From Paralithodes platypus (taxonomy: Eukaryota; Arthropoda; Malacostraca; Decapoda; Lithodidae), in assembly GCA_032716605.1 (NCBI GenBank), contig CM064512.1:25615781-25679780 (forward strand): DNA of 64,000 nt. Reading direction: 5' to 3'. The notes below the pieces were generated by a model. It saw only the letters and a list, made by a program, of their open reading frames with translations. It searched no databases and was not told the DNA's origin. Positions 35,304 to 46,930 of this stretch are shown in pieces. A program made the translations under genes and the position numbers. Position 1 is the first letter of the stretch; the number at the start of each line of letters is the position of its first letter.

Positions 35304-35572
35304 CCGAAGGGCAAAATCGGTAAAATACGGTAATTTCTTTATATATTTACGTATGTAGCGAGGGAGTGAGGGTGGATGTAAGTGGAGTACATCTAAGTTG
35401 GTCCACGGCGGCCGTGGCGAGCGGTCATGAGGTAACCCATGCTCCTCCAGTCACTCGTCTCTCTCTCAGAGCCAATATTGCGCCAAATTGCACTCGGACT
35501 TAAGGCAGGCCCCGCCACATAGTCCAAATTTTTCGATTCGGACTTAAGTCGGGCCCCGATCTTTAACCCTCT
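35304..35572 (-). mobile_element. TTAA-bounded element related to the 480-bp MITE
   Basis: Bounded by TTAA at 35300-35303 and 35573-35576. Its minus strand matches the first half of the 480-bp MITE family (tags aaatttggactatgtggcgg and ggctctgagagagaga), but the internal right half is missing and the ends differ. It is a diverged or internally deleted relative in reverse orientation. Confidence 0.55.
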
Positions 35573-35576
35573 CCGA

Positions 35577-35803
35577 CATATGACGCGATTTTGAGCTGAT
35601 TAGGGATACTGTAAAGCCTTTGTTACGATCAGGGTTATTTAGAAACCTTTAGTTTAGTTACAGTTGTACAGTTGTACAGTTGCAGTTGTCTTTGAGTTAG
35701 CTGTGGGCAGAAAACTAATTTTGGAGAGGTAATTTTGAGAGTGAGAGAACTCTATTTCTTATTGGTAATCAGGCAACCTCTGCGTCATATGATTCTGAAG
35801 GGG
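35577..35803 (+). mobile_element. 227-bp TTAA MITE
   Basis: It lies between TTAA 35573-35576 and TTAA 35804-35807 and shares the left TTAA with the previous element. Left end CCCTCTCCGACATATGACGCG-like; on the opposite strand the right end is CCCCTTCAGAATCATATGACG. It is a third piggyBac-like MITE type in this window. Part of its interior recurs near 31225-31290. Confidence 0.65.
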
Positions 35804-35807
35804 TTAA

Positions 35808-36357
35808 GGGTTAAGGGGCGATGGTTGGTATTTCTGGCCTCCCTTTTTCCTCGTGTTTAGCATCAATAGTTTTCAGATTTTAAGAGGTTCGACCCATTAG
35901 TTTGGCGATAATAAGATCTTTCACCCCATTTCTTAGTCAATATTTTGTGTCATTTAAATGTTGATTTTTTCCTTGCGAGCGATAGCGAGTCCGTAATTTA
36001 GGCGGAACCGGCCTGCTACATTGTTCTACCGAAAAATTTGAACAATTAACTCTAATTTGAATCCTGAGGATGATTTTTAAAGCATGATGGAGGTTTAAGG
36101 AGGAACCTAAACAATATTAAACAAGTAAATAAAACGACCACTAAATAAACTTTACCCCTTTAAGTGACAAAGTATCTAATCTTGTGTCAGGTATAAGTGT
36201 TGCTAAACAGTCATCCTCTCGTCAACTGTCTACTATCGTTTACATTACTATGCTTCTGAGCCACAAACCTAAAACCTTAAACAAATGACTCCCTACCTTC
36301 CATCGTGCCAATAATATCTCGTAAAACTAATCCCTCTACAAGGCCATTAAATCAGGA
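35808..36357. other. Unassigned DNA with an old dispersed repeat
   Basis: About 35840-36010 resembles 46190-46330 (tags tagttttcagatt, tcaatattttg and ttgatttt in the same order), so this is part of an old interspersed repeat. No coding content was found. Confidence 0.4.
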
Positions 36358-37941
36358 CCCTGGGTGATGGGATATCCCGTTCCCAGTATTATCTTCTGTA
36401 GACCCTGGGGGACGGGATAACCTTCTCCCAGTATCAGCTTCTGTAGACCCTGGGTGACGGGATATCCTTCTCCCAGTATTAGCTTCTGTAGACTCTGGGT
36501 GACGGGATATCCCGCTCCCAGTATTAGCTTCTGTAGACCCTGGGTGAAGGGATATCTCGCTCCCAGTATTAGCTTCTGTAGACCCTGGATGACGGGATAT
36601 CCTGCTCCCAGTATTAGCTTCTGTAGACCCCGGGTGACGGGATATCCTGCTCCCAGTATTAGCTTCTGTAGACCCCGGGTGATGGGATATCCTGCTCCCA
36701 GTATTAGGTACTGTAGACCCTGGGTGACGGGATATCCCGCTCCCAGTATTAGCTTCTGTAGATCCCGGGTGACGGGATATCCTGCTCCCAGTATTAGCTT
36801 CTGTAGACCCCGGGTGACGGGATATCCTGCTCCCAGTATTAGCTTCTGTAGACCCTGGGTGACGGGATATCCTGCTCCCAATATTAGATTCTGTAGACCC
36901 TGGATGATGGGATATCCTGCTCCTAGTATTAGCTTCTGTAGACCCCGGGCGACAGGATATCCTGCTCCCAGTATTACCTTCTGTAGACCCTGGGTGACGG
37001 GATATCCCGCTCCCAGTATTAGCTTCTGTAGACCCTGGGTGATGGGATATCCTGCTCCCAGTATTAGCTTCTGTAGACCCCGGGTGACGGGATATCCTGC
37101 TCCCAGTATTAGCTTCTGTAGACCCCGGGTGACGGGATATCCTGCTCCCAGTATTAGCTTCTGTAGACCCTGGGTGACGGGATATCCCGCTCCCAGTATT
37201 AGCTTCTGTAGACCCCAGGTGACGGGATATCCTGCTCCCAGTATTAGCTTCTGTAGACCCCGAGTGACAGGATATCCTGCTCCCAGTATTACTTTCTGTA
37301 GACCCCGGGTGACAGGATATCCTTCTCCCAGTATTAGCTTCTGTAGACCCCTGGTGACGGGATATCCTGCTCCCAGTATTAGCTTCTGTAGACCCTGGGT
37401 GACGGGATATCCCGTTCCCAGTATTAGCTTCCATAGACCCCGGGTGATGGGATATCCTGCTCCTAGTATTAGCTTCTGTAGACCCCGGGAGGCAGGATAT
37501 CCTGCTCCCAGTATTAGCTTCTGAAGACCCTGGGTGACGGGATATCCCGCTCCCAGTATTAGCTTCTGTAGACCCTGGGTGACGGGATATCCTTCTCCCG
37601 GTATTAGCTTCTGTAGACCCCGGGTGACGGGATATCCTGCTCCCAGTATTAGCTTCTGTAGACCCCGGGTGACGGGATATCCCGCTCCCAGTATTAGCTT
37701 CTGTAGACCCTGGGTGACCGGATATCTTGCTCGCAGTATTTGCTTCTGTAGACCCCTGGTGACGGGATATCCTGCTCCCAGTATTAGCTTCTGTAGATCC
37801 CAGGTGACGGGATATCCCGCTCCCAGTATTAGCTTCTGTAGACCCCGGGTGACGGGATATCCTGCTCACAGTATTATCTTCTGTAGATCCTGGGTGACGG
37901 GATATCCCGCTCCCAGTATTAGCTTCCGTAGGCCCTTGGTG
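36358..37941. repeat. 45-bp minisatellite, about 35 units
   Basis: The unit is about gggtgacgggatatcctgct + cccagtattagcttctgtag + accc(c/t), strictly 45 bases long, so both strands stay open over long distances. The minus strand has a 505-codon frame (37869-36352) of the 15-residue repeat GSRISRHPGSTEANT. The plus strand has 356- and 155-codon frames of a TGYPAPSISFCRPWV repeat. Units fall into two main subtypes with linked bases (ctggg...cccgct versus ccggg...cctgct). The open frames most likely follow from the unit length being a multiple of three and do not show selection; no signal peptide or start context supports a real protein. Confidence 0.9.
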
Positions 37942-39386
37942 ACATCCATCCAGTTCCTAAAAAAGGTGCCTCTTCAGATCCATCAAACTACAGACCAATA
38001 GCTATAACTTCCACTCTTGGTAAAGTCTTTGAAATTATATTAAATAATCACATAATTAAGCATCTTGAGAATAATAAATTAATCAGTGATAGGCAATATG
38101 GTTTTAGACGATGTCGATCAACTGCAGACATTCTTTGCCTTCTTATGCATCAAATCAACCAAGCTACAGACCAACATGGTGAAACACATACAATAGCACT
38201 GGATATATCAAAGGCATTTGATAGAGTCTGGCATCAATCCTTATTGTCGAAGATGTCACACTACGGCCTTGCATCATTAGTTCCACTAATTTCTTCTTAT
38301 CTTCATAACAGAAAATTATGTGTAATGGTAGATGACCTTTATTCTCAATTTCACTCAATAAATGCTGGTGTTCCCCAGGGATCAGTTTTGGCCCAAACTC
38401 TGTTCCTCATTCATATCAATGATCTCATATCTACCACTCATAATCCAATACATTCCTACGCAGATGACTCAACACTCCACAGTTCCTTCACATTTACCAA
38501 TCTTTCACCCAACCCGATCTTATAAATTCAAAAATAAACACTGCAATTTCTCTGAACCAGGACCTTTCTAGACTTAATGAATGGGAACAAAAGAATCTAG
38601 TTTCCTTTAATGCACAGAAAACCAAGTACATTAAATTTTCTAACCGACAGAATCTCACTGACTCCCATATTTTTTAATGATGTACATTTTCCCACTTCCC
38701 CTAGTATTGACATTCTCGGTGTAACATTAACTACTAACTTGAGCTGGACACATTATGTTAGAAGCATTGCTAAGAATGCCTCTAAAAAACTGGGACTCCT
38801 GTACAGAGTTCGAGAATTCTTCACTGACGAGCAGTTGGCCGTAATATATAAAAGTCATGTGCGTTCTCAGATGGATTACTGTTCACCTCTGTGGAGTGGA
38901 AGTGGAGTGGTTGCATTGAGGAAGTTGGACAAAATTCAAAAGAAAGCTATTAGATTAATCAATAACCCTGCAATCACACAGTACCTTCCTACATTATCCA
39001 TACGAAGAAACGTTGCATCCCTTGCATTATTCTACAGATATTTTCACAGCAATTGTTCCGAGGAACTTGCTTCAATTGTGCCGCCTCCTCATCTTTCCCC
39101 GTAGAACTAGGGCAGCTGAGAGCGCCCATGAATTTACACTTTCTCCTCCACAACGCAGAACTTCTGCTTATCAAAATTCATTTATCCCTAGAACTACTAC
39201 TCTTGGAATTCACTTCCCTCGAGTTGCTTTCCACAAACTTACAATCTACAAAAGTTTAAATCCAGTTGTTACAAACATTTTATGAATGGAGGATGCCTTT
39301 AGGCACATGGCCCTATTTGTTTTATCTGTTTTTTCCTTCCTCCGTTCATTGTCTCTTTAAAAAAAAAATAAAAAATTAAAAAAATA
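37942..39386 (+). pseudogene. LINE-B copy 3, truncated and frameshifted
   Basis: It starts abruptly after the last minisatellite unit at sequence equal to 28687 in copy 2 (atccatccagttcctaaa). Motif A, GVPQGSVLAQ and YADDST are readable in 38145-38525. Single-base losses near 38502 and 38672 and another near 39087 shift the frame, and the tail is a mixed A/T-interrupted poly-A (39358-39385). Identity to copies 1 and 2 is high, but this copy carries more lesions. The right flank is not minisatellite, so insertion occurred at the array edge or the array was lost on that side. Confidence 0.88.
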
Positions 39387-39926
39387 TGTCTTGGTAGGTG
39401 GTCATTACATTTTTCAGATCGGTTTGTTGGTGAGGGGTAAGATGGGAAGGAATATCAGGTAGGGGAAAAGGAGTTTTGGAGGTCTTGTCTGTAGGTACAG
39501 AGAGTTCTTCCTCGTAAGGCTTAAGTTACCCAGTGGCTAACCCTTTTAGTAAGGTAATTGGTTGTTCAGAGATTTTTATGCAATTAACTTGATTTGATAT
39601 GAGGCATGGAGCGGTCAGGCAGTCCCTATCAAAGGGGCTTTGGAGGTGAGGGGTCATAATGGTATCCCCAGGTAAGGTGGGCACAATTGGTACCCATCTT
39701 TCATGATGGGGGGGGGGGGATGTCACTAATTTGGATGTGATAGCTTGAGTGGTGTGGAGGAGACAAGGGGTAGGTTTATTCAAGTTCTCTTGATTGATCA
39801 TAACTTTGTTTTTAGGGTTTGTAATTTTGGGTGCTTGGGAGGAGGAATTTTGTATTGACTGGGTATTCTGGTTAGCTCGGAAGAGGCAATTTGTAGGGGG
39901 GTTGCGTTTGGCTGGGGACAGTTTTG
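39387..39926 (-). pseudogene. Gypsy-2 protease-RT linker fragment
   Basis: The minus-strand frame 39993-39526 is C-rich, and its lower part contains ERWVPIVPTLPGDTIMTP and NQVNCIKISEQPITLL. These align with the corresponding region of Gypsy-1 between protease and RT (about 56600-56760, KWVRIRPMPQHVMILTP and ILIANISDEKL). It therefore appears to be the continuation of Gypsy-2 beyond the solo LTR inserted at 39931-41816. The first part of the listed frame lies within the LTR and is not coding. RT is missing; the element is cut off by LINE-B copy 3 and the minisatellite. Confidence 0.6.
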
Positions 39927-39930
39927 ATTG

Positions 39931-41816
39931 TGTGACGCCTACCAGCGTTGGCAGAATCGCCTCTCGGTAGCCACTAGCGCTCGCCAGAGACATTGAAGTG
40001 GGCTACAGTTATCAGAGAATGTTGTTCTTTCTTTCCTAGCAATCGTATTGTCACAGCCAGTCCAGTGGTGGTCTTTATTTTCGTCTGTGACAACGGGAAG
40101 TGCTTTATATCATTAATAGAATATAACATGCATTGTATATTGTTAAGGAGAGAGAACAATATAGGCAGTGTGGTGGTAGTGTGTGCGTGCGTATACATGT
40201 GCTGCCTCCCTCGCTCGGAGGCTCGCGTGCGTGCTTTCTCACGCCCCTTGATTGGCTGGCGTGTCTGGCTGTGTCATGTGACACCTGCTGCCTTGTGATG
40301 TCTCGGCCTCTGATTGGCCGACCACCGCGTCTTTGTGGGCTCCTGTGTTCGTGGGGGTCCCCAGGAGCTGCCTTCCTCAAAGCAGGCCAGGGGCGCACAC
40401 AACTAACATCCTTTTTACAACTGTCCCCCATATCCCCACCATTCTGATACTGTCTCTCTCACTCGACTTCCTTTCTTTCATTCCTCTATTCTTTTAACGT
40501 CACAGCACTCCCTTTGGGTTCTGTACACGATTTCATATCGGCCCATCGTATTGTGTGCGTCGCTCTCATATATATTTACATGTATTAGAATAGGCTATAG
40601 GGGTTCTTAGTCTATGGAGGTTTGATGACTCTGTGTGTGTCTCCCTCAGTGTCCTTAGTTTATGGAGGTTTGATGACTCTTTGTGTGTGTCTCCCTCATT
40701 ATCAGTAGTGCTCTGCTCGGTTATTTAATGCTAGACTGGGATGAGGTTTCTGTTGTCGTTATCACCGATGTGTGTACGGTTTGTTTATACCTACACGACT
40801 TCGACGGTTTCTGTGGTAGCCTAGGTCGTCCTTTTGGTTGTGTCTTTTGCGAGTGCAGCATCGTGTTGTAGGAGGGCATTAACCTACTACCTTATAACAC
40901 GGTGCTGCCTCTTTGCTTGACTTAGATGGATTGCCAGGGTAGAGCCAGATACTTGAGATCTGGATCCACCAAGAGAGCATCCCCGTCATTAACGTAACTT
41001 TAATCATACCGCCTTAAGGACAACGCTAGGCTATGAGCCTATGAACTCATAGGCTATGAGTGGCTGTGCTCAGCCACAGTTTCCTAACCTTGATATCCCA
41101 GCTAGACTTTATTCGCCTAGCAGACACTAGTTAGGACCTAAGCTCTTTTGATATGTATGCATTATTATTTCACAAGCATTTATTAGTCTAGGTTGTTGTT
41201 GAGTTGCACAACTATAGTAGACTGTTTTCGTTGACGAGGAAGTACTTCTTTTAGTGTCGAGCATTACTACCGTTGCGCATTTATAGTATTCTTGTGTCAG
41301 TTAACATTATATGTCCTATCTTTTTGTGTATTCCATTTACACGTGTGGTGTCCTGCCTCCTGCCTTTATATAGTTTAAGATATGAGCATCTTATGAGCAT
41401 CAGACTTTCTTCAGAAGTTTCCAGGTCTATGCTGTAGGACTATACTTCACTTTCTTTCAGATAGGAGTGAAGAGTTTATTGTTGTTTAGAGTAACTGTAT
41501 TGAAGCATCTTTTTATTGTATCAAATCTTGCAGTGATTTAATTGATCTTCCCATAGATTCTTGTTTATGCATTTTAACGTAACTTGCATCCTGTGTGTTA
41601 TCAGGCTATACCAGTGTGGGTTAGCCTGAAGTAGAGTACATTTATGCCCAGTTAAGGAAACCCCGTTATCGCAGATTAACTCTGGAGGGTATAGGTGTTT
41701 TGTTCGCCGGCATATAAGTTCAAGGGTTTGGATCTAGCATACCGTTGTTGCATAGTGCCCTATTACTAGTCCAAGCATTAAGTGCCCTTGTTTTATTCGT
41801 AGCCCCGGTCGTAACA
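39931..41816 (-). mobile_element. Solo LTR X, copy 2 (1,886 bp), inverted
   Basis: On the plus strand it begins TGTGACGCCTACC and ends GGTCGTAACA, the reverse complement of copy 1. It is flanked by ATTG on both sides (39927-39930 and 41817-41820), a clean 4-bp target duplication. It lacks the LINE-B insertion and so serves as the empty reference for copy 1. It sits inside the minus-strand Gypsy-2 body, between protease and linker. Two CCAAT boxes and a TATA-like motif (minus strand, about 40104-40111) are kept. Confidence 0.92.
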
Positions 41817-41820
41817 ATTG

Positions 41821-42235
41821 TTTGGTAGTGGCTATATTAGTCACAACTTTAGGGAGGGGTGTGATTTTTTACTTTTTGACTTTTTTAAAGTCAATTGTTT
41901 GGGTTTTTGTTTGTAGTGGGGTTGAGATCTTCAAAGTTCTAATCCCGAGATCAAGGGACGCGCTCAGAGAAGTGAGCAAATCGAACCCCAAGTATCCATC
42001 ATACTTGGTCTCCTGGGGATCATAGATCATGAAAGAATGATAAGTTCCATGGTATGGGACAGGGGTACCAACATACAATTGAAGTGTCTGTCCATAGTTT
42101 GGAATTATGTCATCTTTGGCACTCACTAAAACTATGGAAGAAGGCTGAATAGGACCAAAAGCTTTACGGTGCTGTCGGAAAAAAGGAAAGAAGAGATAGG
42201 AACGGGAAGCTCCCGTATCAATTAGAAGTCAGACT
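41821..42235 (-). pseudogene. Gypsy-2 aspartic protease
   Basis: The minus strand has a retropepsin-like segment: LLIDTGASRSYLFF near 42230-42190 (catalytic DTG), preceded by an in-frame stop. The 85-codon frame 42126-41869 follows, with YDGYLGFDLLTSLSASLDLG, the usual hydrophobic C-terminal segment (L-G-x-D-xL). This protease would cut the Gag-Pol polyprotein. The same segment is found in Gypsy-1. The frame ends near the solo LTR insertion. Stops and frameshifts make it inactive. Confidence 0.75.
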
Positions 42236-42299
42236 TTCACCCCATTTAGAGTGATCTTCCTGTAGATGGGAAGATTATCTGGATTTGTCCCCTCATGCG

Positions 42300-43207
42300 C
42301 CCCCGCCATTATGACGACTATCTATGTGAGCTTAAAAATCCCGGTTTCCTGTAGTTTCCACTACTGGTTCTGTTTCCTCAAAGTCTTCATCCTCGTTGCA
42401 GTTTCCAAATCCTGCAGTTCCGTCTTCAGTTATGGTAGCTACTCGTCTGGGCTTGATCCAGGGAATCTGAGCCCACCAACTAGGTGACCGGGTCCTTCTC
42501 TTGGTTAGTTCTTTGAATTACTTTTTTAGTGACGTCAACTCGCAATGTCCATTACAGGGTTTCCAGTCGGCGGGGCGAATCCTGGCTCATTCCTCAGCTT
42601 TGTCACTGGCTCTTTGTGCCATAGGACCAGCTGTAGGTACTGTCGACAGGTGTGTTGTAACTTTACTGAGGACGGCAATCTTGTCCTGTTCCCTGGTTTT
42701 CCTAAGAGCCATAATGCGCCTTCTGACTGACATATCATCATCATAATTGATAGGCTCAATGATGGAAAAATGATCCGCCACTGGTTCAGGCAGAATTCTC
42801 ACTAATGCCTTGAATATTATTTTCTTCTTCTGATCTACGGTTTCTTCAGGGAAAGCGGTTATGGCTATTTGGGTCAGTTGCTTGATCGTGTCGTCCAAAT
42901 CTCCCGAATATTTAACTTCGTGAAATTTACGGTCCGCAATGGTCTGACCAAGGACTTGGTTGATAGCTACTTTAACATAACTCTCGAATTGTGCCCAGGT
43001 TAACCCAGGCATATTGTCACGCACATAACATGACACTATAGCTGCGTATTTCCCTAACTTCATCACCACTGTGTAAATCTTGGAAGCGTCTTCGTCCCTG
43101 AACGTCATGTCCAGGACCTGTTTGACTATTTCCATATACTTATATTATGTATTGATGTCATATTCCTCTGGCTTGAATGCCGGGATATCGAGCGTTTTGG
43201 TTGCCAT
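42300..43207 (-). pseudogene. Gypsy-2 Gag
   Basis: ATG at 43207 begins MATKTLDIPAFKPEEYDINT, then a TAA (43148-43150) interrupts, then the same frame runs 43135-42587. Text such as GLTWAQFESYVKVAIN, KYSGDLDDTIKQL and ILPEPVADHFSI aligns along its length with Gypsy-1 Gag (LTWDEFKPMVIETI, KYDGDLDATITNI and VLPSAVQEYFAV). The C-terminal end, after frameshifts, is acidic and finishes EDFEETEPVVETTGNRDF, like the acidic end of Gypsy-1 Gag. No CCHC zinc knuckle is seen. Gag forms the particle that packages the element RNA. Confidence 0.75.
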
Positions 43208-43310
43208 GATGAATGCTGTGTGATGATGCTGCTTGAGTAATAGCAAGTTTATCAATATCAACACAAATAAAGCTGAAATGCCGTATCGAGACACCGCTGC
43301 CCCCAGTGTT
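43208..43310 (-). other. Gypsy-2 leader and LTR/PBS junction
   Basis: On the minus strand GGCATAACA is followed by CTGGGGGCAGCGGTG. Gypsy-1 has GGCATAACA followed by TTGGTGGCTAGCGGTGG at 54537-54562. In both, the first part fits an LTR 3' end and the second a tRNA primer-binding site, so the Gypsy-2 LTR would lie at higher coordinates. The tRNA species is not identified. Confidence 0.5.
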
Positions 43311-45380
43311 ATGCCAGGTTGTAATCCAACAGGCTTCAGTATTATCTATTAATGATCCGGGATTCGGATATTTAGATTTGGAACATTGCTCAACAGGGAC
43401 ACATCAAGTGCAGTAGATATGATAATTATATACTCAATCCGGCAACAAGAAGCACAATAATAAACACACAATGTAAATTGCACTCTTATTTATTTATAGA
43501 CCTATAGTAAGATTGTACAGATACTATACTCGACTATTATATCAAAATAGAGAGTAAGTAATGAATAGTGGGTGGTGAGAGTTAATCAAGGTGGCTCTCA
43601 AATTAGTTTCTAGTCACTTACACAGAAGTAAAAGAATGAAAATACGCATAGCATAACAGATACATATATACACAGGATAAGAATCATTGATAATAATACC
43701 TATGTGAGTCAAGCATCTAACGCGAAGTATTCTGACAAGGACACGAGAGGCTGTGAAACGTATCGTTCAGCCGCGCGGGAAATGTGCGTGGTAGACAACA
43801 GGGGGTGGGGCCGCGCTCAGGTGGGAAGATCAAAGGAGCCGCACTATAGCCTATAGTTTAGATAGACTGCGGTCGCGGGCAATAACTATTAGTTTAAATG
43901 CGATGTTAAATCAGGGACTACAGTAAAGTTAGGCGGTTTATTTGATTCAAGGGAGGAAGATAAGTTAAATCTGAATTCAACTATCTAAGAGTTTATTGCG
44001 AATAATCTCTCACATGAGACTCGAAAAATAATATTCGATCATAGATGAGGTCAAATCACATGGGTTGAGGAACTCAGATTCACAATAAATATAGTGTCTG
44101 AATAGGAATAGATAAAATAAAATTTAATATAGACTAGAATAAATTGACCAACTAATTAAGGAACGCAGATAAAATAGCGTGAACAAATAGCTTAATAAAA
44201 ATAGCTATCTAGAATGGGCATACACGACGAAGTTGCACTTATAAAATACCAAATATGGCGTGAAAGGAGCTTTGAATATATTAACAGGTTCCTAAAAGAA
44301 CGCAGAACTACTGTAGCATTGTATTATTACTTAAATATGGTTATAATAAATGTATTACTATATAAAGTAATGAAATGGAATCAATAGCCAAACCGTAGGC
44401 GAACTTGATAACAGAACAAACAATCGGAATTCCTAGATTGGTGTGGAAAGAATGATATGATTCAAATAACGTATATTATTAGATTATTCACAAGAACTAA
44501 TAGAGATCAGATATCTTGATAACAAATTCATGCTAACTCAACGGAAAGGGTTATTGACTTTCAAATAAGGTAAAAGTAATTATAAGTCTCTCTGGAAGGT
44601 GATTAAGTGGATAAAAGAATCCTGAAATTGGGCGTAGGTTCTAGGTAGATTTAAGGTTTATGAAGGGAATTAGGTCACGTTATACACTTCTTCAACTTAG
44701 ATACACAAAGAATAATAAACAAATATGAGGAAAAATTTGAGAGTAAACCGACTAATTAACATGTAAAATATATGAATATGAAGCGTGTGGGTATTTTAAG
44801 TTTCGGAAGGATTAACACCGAGTAGATTGACAATATCTCTTACTCCAATAATCACTGTACGGATCAAAATTTACTATTTCACACGGTAACAAAGATTCAC
44901 TATAGATCTTGGGCACAGATCTAGAGTTAATTATACATGGAATACTCACATATTTTACCTTACCTTCACAACGAATAGCCACAACTTAATACACTCAGAG
45001 ACACTTAGGGTAAAGGGTAGAGGCAGCCTTGAGTGAGAATCTGGTCGACGGGGACTCGTGGTTCCGCAGGTCTGGACGTCAAGGGGAACTGCCTCTCGTG
45101 GTATGGCAGGGCTGGATGTCAAAGGGAATTGCCTCTTTCCCAGGTACAGGCAAAGGTGGTTCCGGGATGGACGTCGGATGAAGCAAGTGTGCTAGATTGT
45201 TTTTACCCGCTACCGGCTTGACCAGGAGAGAGATACAATAGTAGTTGCTTAACTTCCTTCAGTTATAGTTAGGCTATATTTGGTTTATTTTGAGTGTTCA
45301 ATTTGGTGTATTTCAATTACATAGGGACATGTGGATATCGTTGTTTTGGCTATGGTGATGGTAATTCTTAATCTAAAAAT
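43311..45380. other. Probable Gypsy-2 LTR plus unassigned DNA
   Basis: If the junction at about 43303 is right, a minus-strand LTR of unknown length lies here. There is no second copy in the window, so its outer end cannot be placed. No similarity to the Gypsy-1 LTR was noticed. A 40-base duplication (ctggacgtcaagggg / ctggatgtcaaaggg) lies at about 45072-45150. No gene is seen. Confidence 0.35.
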
Positions 45381-45540
45381 ACTTGGTAGTTACTTATATA
45401 TACATATGGAGATTCTTAATACTTGGTAGTTACTTATATATACATATGGAGATTCTTAATACTTGGTAGTTACTTATATATACATATGGAGATTCTTAAT
45501 ACATGGTAGTTAATTATATATACATATGGAGATTCTTTAT
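45381..45540 (+). repeat. Four tandem 40-bp units
   Basis: The unit acttggtagttacttatata followed by tacatatggagattcttaat is repeated four times; the first three are identical and the fourth has three changes. This is recent tandem duplication. Confidence 0.9.
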
Positions 45541-46490
45541 CTCTTGATATTGGCCCCCTAATTTTAGAGGGCATTATGGTGACGTAATAGATGATTTGCG
45601 GTCTATCGTGGTATCTGTTTTTTCTTACTCTGCAGGCCATAGGTTTCTTCCTTGTCACTTCTTCTTAATTATTTCCAGTCTTCCCGGGAGGTACTATAGG
45701 GGGGGGGGGGGGGTACTGAGATTCCCACTTGTAGCGATATTGGGAAGGTTCTTGGTGCTCAACTTGCATAAATATTTCTTCACTGTACTGCAAGTCAGGC
45801 TGGAACCGATGATATGCCTCGGGCAGAGGTTTCGGCCTCTTCCATTGGAGGAGCTGGGGCCCCTGTGAGTGGCCGGGGCTCGAACTCCTTTCTCGGGCAG
45901 ACTGACCTAATTCCCCGGAATTTAGAGCATGGGCAGATCCGGGAAAAGGGGTAGACTGGCTTATCCCGGCAGGAATTAAAGCTGGGAAGCTAGTCGGGTC
46001 TTGTTTTGTCTTATCTTCTCCTGCTGTTGTCTTCTATTCCTCCTGCTGTCCTGGATGGCTGCTGTTCGGAAGTTGGTCTGGGGGGGGGGGGGGGGGGGGC
46101 TGCTCAACCCCGTTATTTCAATGTTCACCATTCATTACGATGATGAAATGTTGATTGGATGTTGCTGTGCAGAGGTATTTGTTTTGTCTGGACCCTCTAC
46201 TCCTCCATGCTTAGCCACATTAGTTTTCAGATTATACAGAGTTCGTTCTATTACTTGGTCAATATTTTGACCGTTCGTGCCATTTAGGTGTTGATTTTAT
46301 CCTGATGAGAGATATCGACCCTCTAACTTAAAGTAACGAAAAGTGTGCAAATATTTCTCGAAGAGGGGTCTTGTGGATGTTGTTTATCGTTTGATGGAGT
46401 TCTAGGAACGAAACTAACACAACATATAAATAATGACAATGAATAAATTCATAAATATACCAATACATATACCCTTCCCCCCTTAAAGAC
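45541..46490. other. Unassigned DNA with two poly-G tracts
   Basis: Poly-G runs lie at 45699-45713 and 46080-46099. About 46190-46330 resembles 35840-36010 (old interspersed repeat). No coding region is supported. Confidence 0.4.
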
Positions 46491-46930
46491 ATTCACTTAG
46501 TGTTTAGGTACACTTGGATACCATAGTCTTTAGGTCTCTCATAAGACATTCTGGACCCCCTATTCATTTTCTTAAGCAATTATTATAACTATTTTGAATT
46601 GCTTTTGGATATAAGTTGTTTTTCAATAAATAGTATAAATATGTGGAAGGATGGAGTAAAGAAGTATACACGTGAAAGCGGTGCTGGATGGGAGGAGGGA
46701 CGTCAACTGACTGGGGACAGAGGTGCATCGGGACGATTCGTTCTTGTCCACCACTGCGAAGATCACGGCGTTCGGCATTAGATAGATATATATATAGTTT
46801 TTGTATAGAAACTTTTATTCATAAATTCGTGTCGACATATATGTTTATAATTATAAATACAGTAGGTAAAGTTCATGACTATTTATGATTGGACTAGAGA
46901 CTGGTATCAGAGTGTACTTACTTCCTCATA
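46491..46930 (+). repeat. Interspersed repeat with empty MITE site
   Basis: This is the paralogue of 24510-25070: cttggataccatagtcttta, tattcattttcttaagcaat (single TTAA), then ttttcaataaatagtat and atttatgattggactagaga in the same order. It lacks the 206-bp MITE and so defines the pre-insertion state. Confidence 0.65.

Noticed and set aside
36352..37869. Large 505-codon repeat protein
   Set aside because: A 45-base unit keeps any stop-free frame open, and the opposite strand is open as well. There is no supporting signal for a real gene.
36358..37941. CRISPR-like array
   Set aside because: Units are contiguous 45-bp repeats with no unique spacers, in a eukaryotic context.
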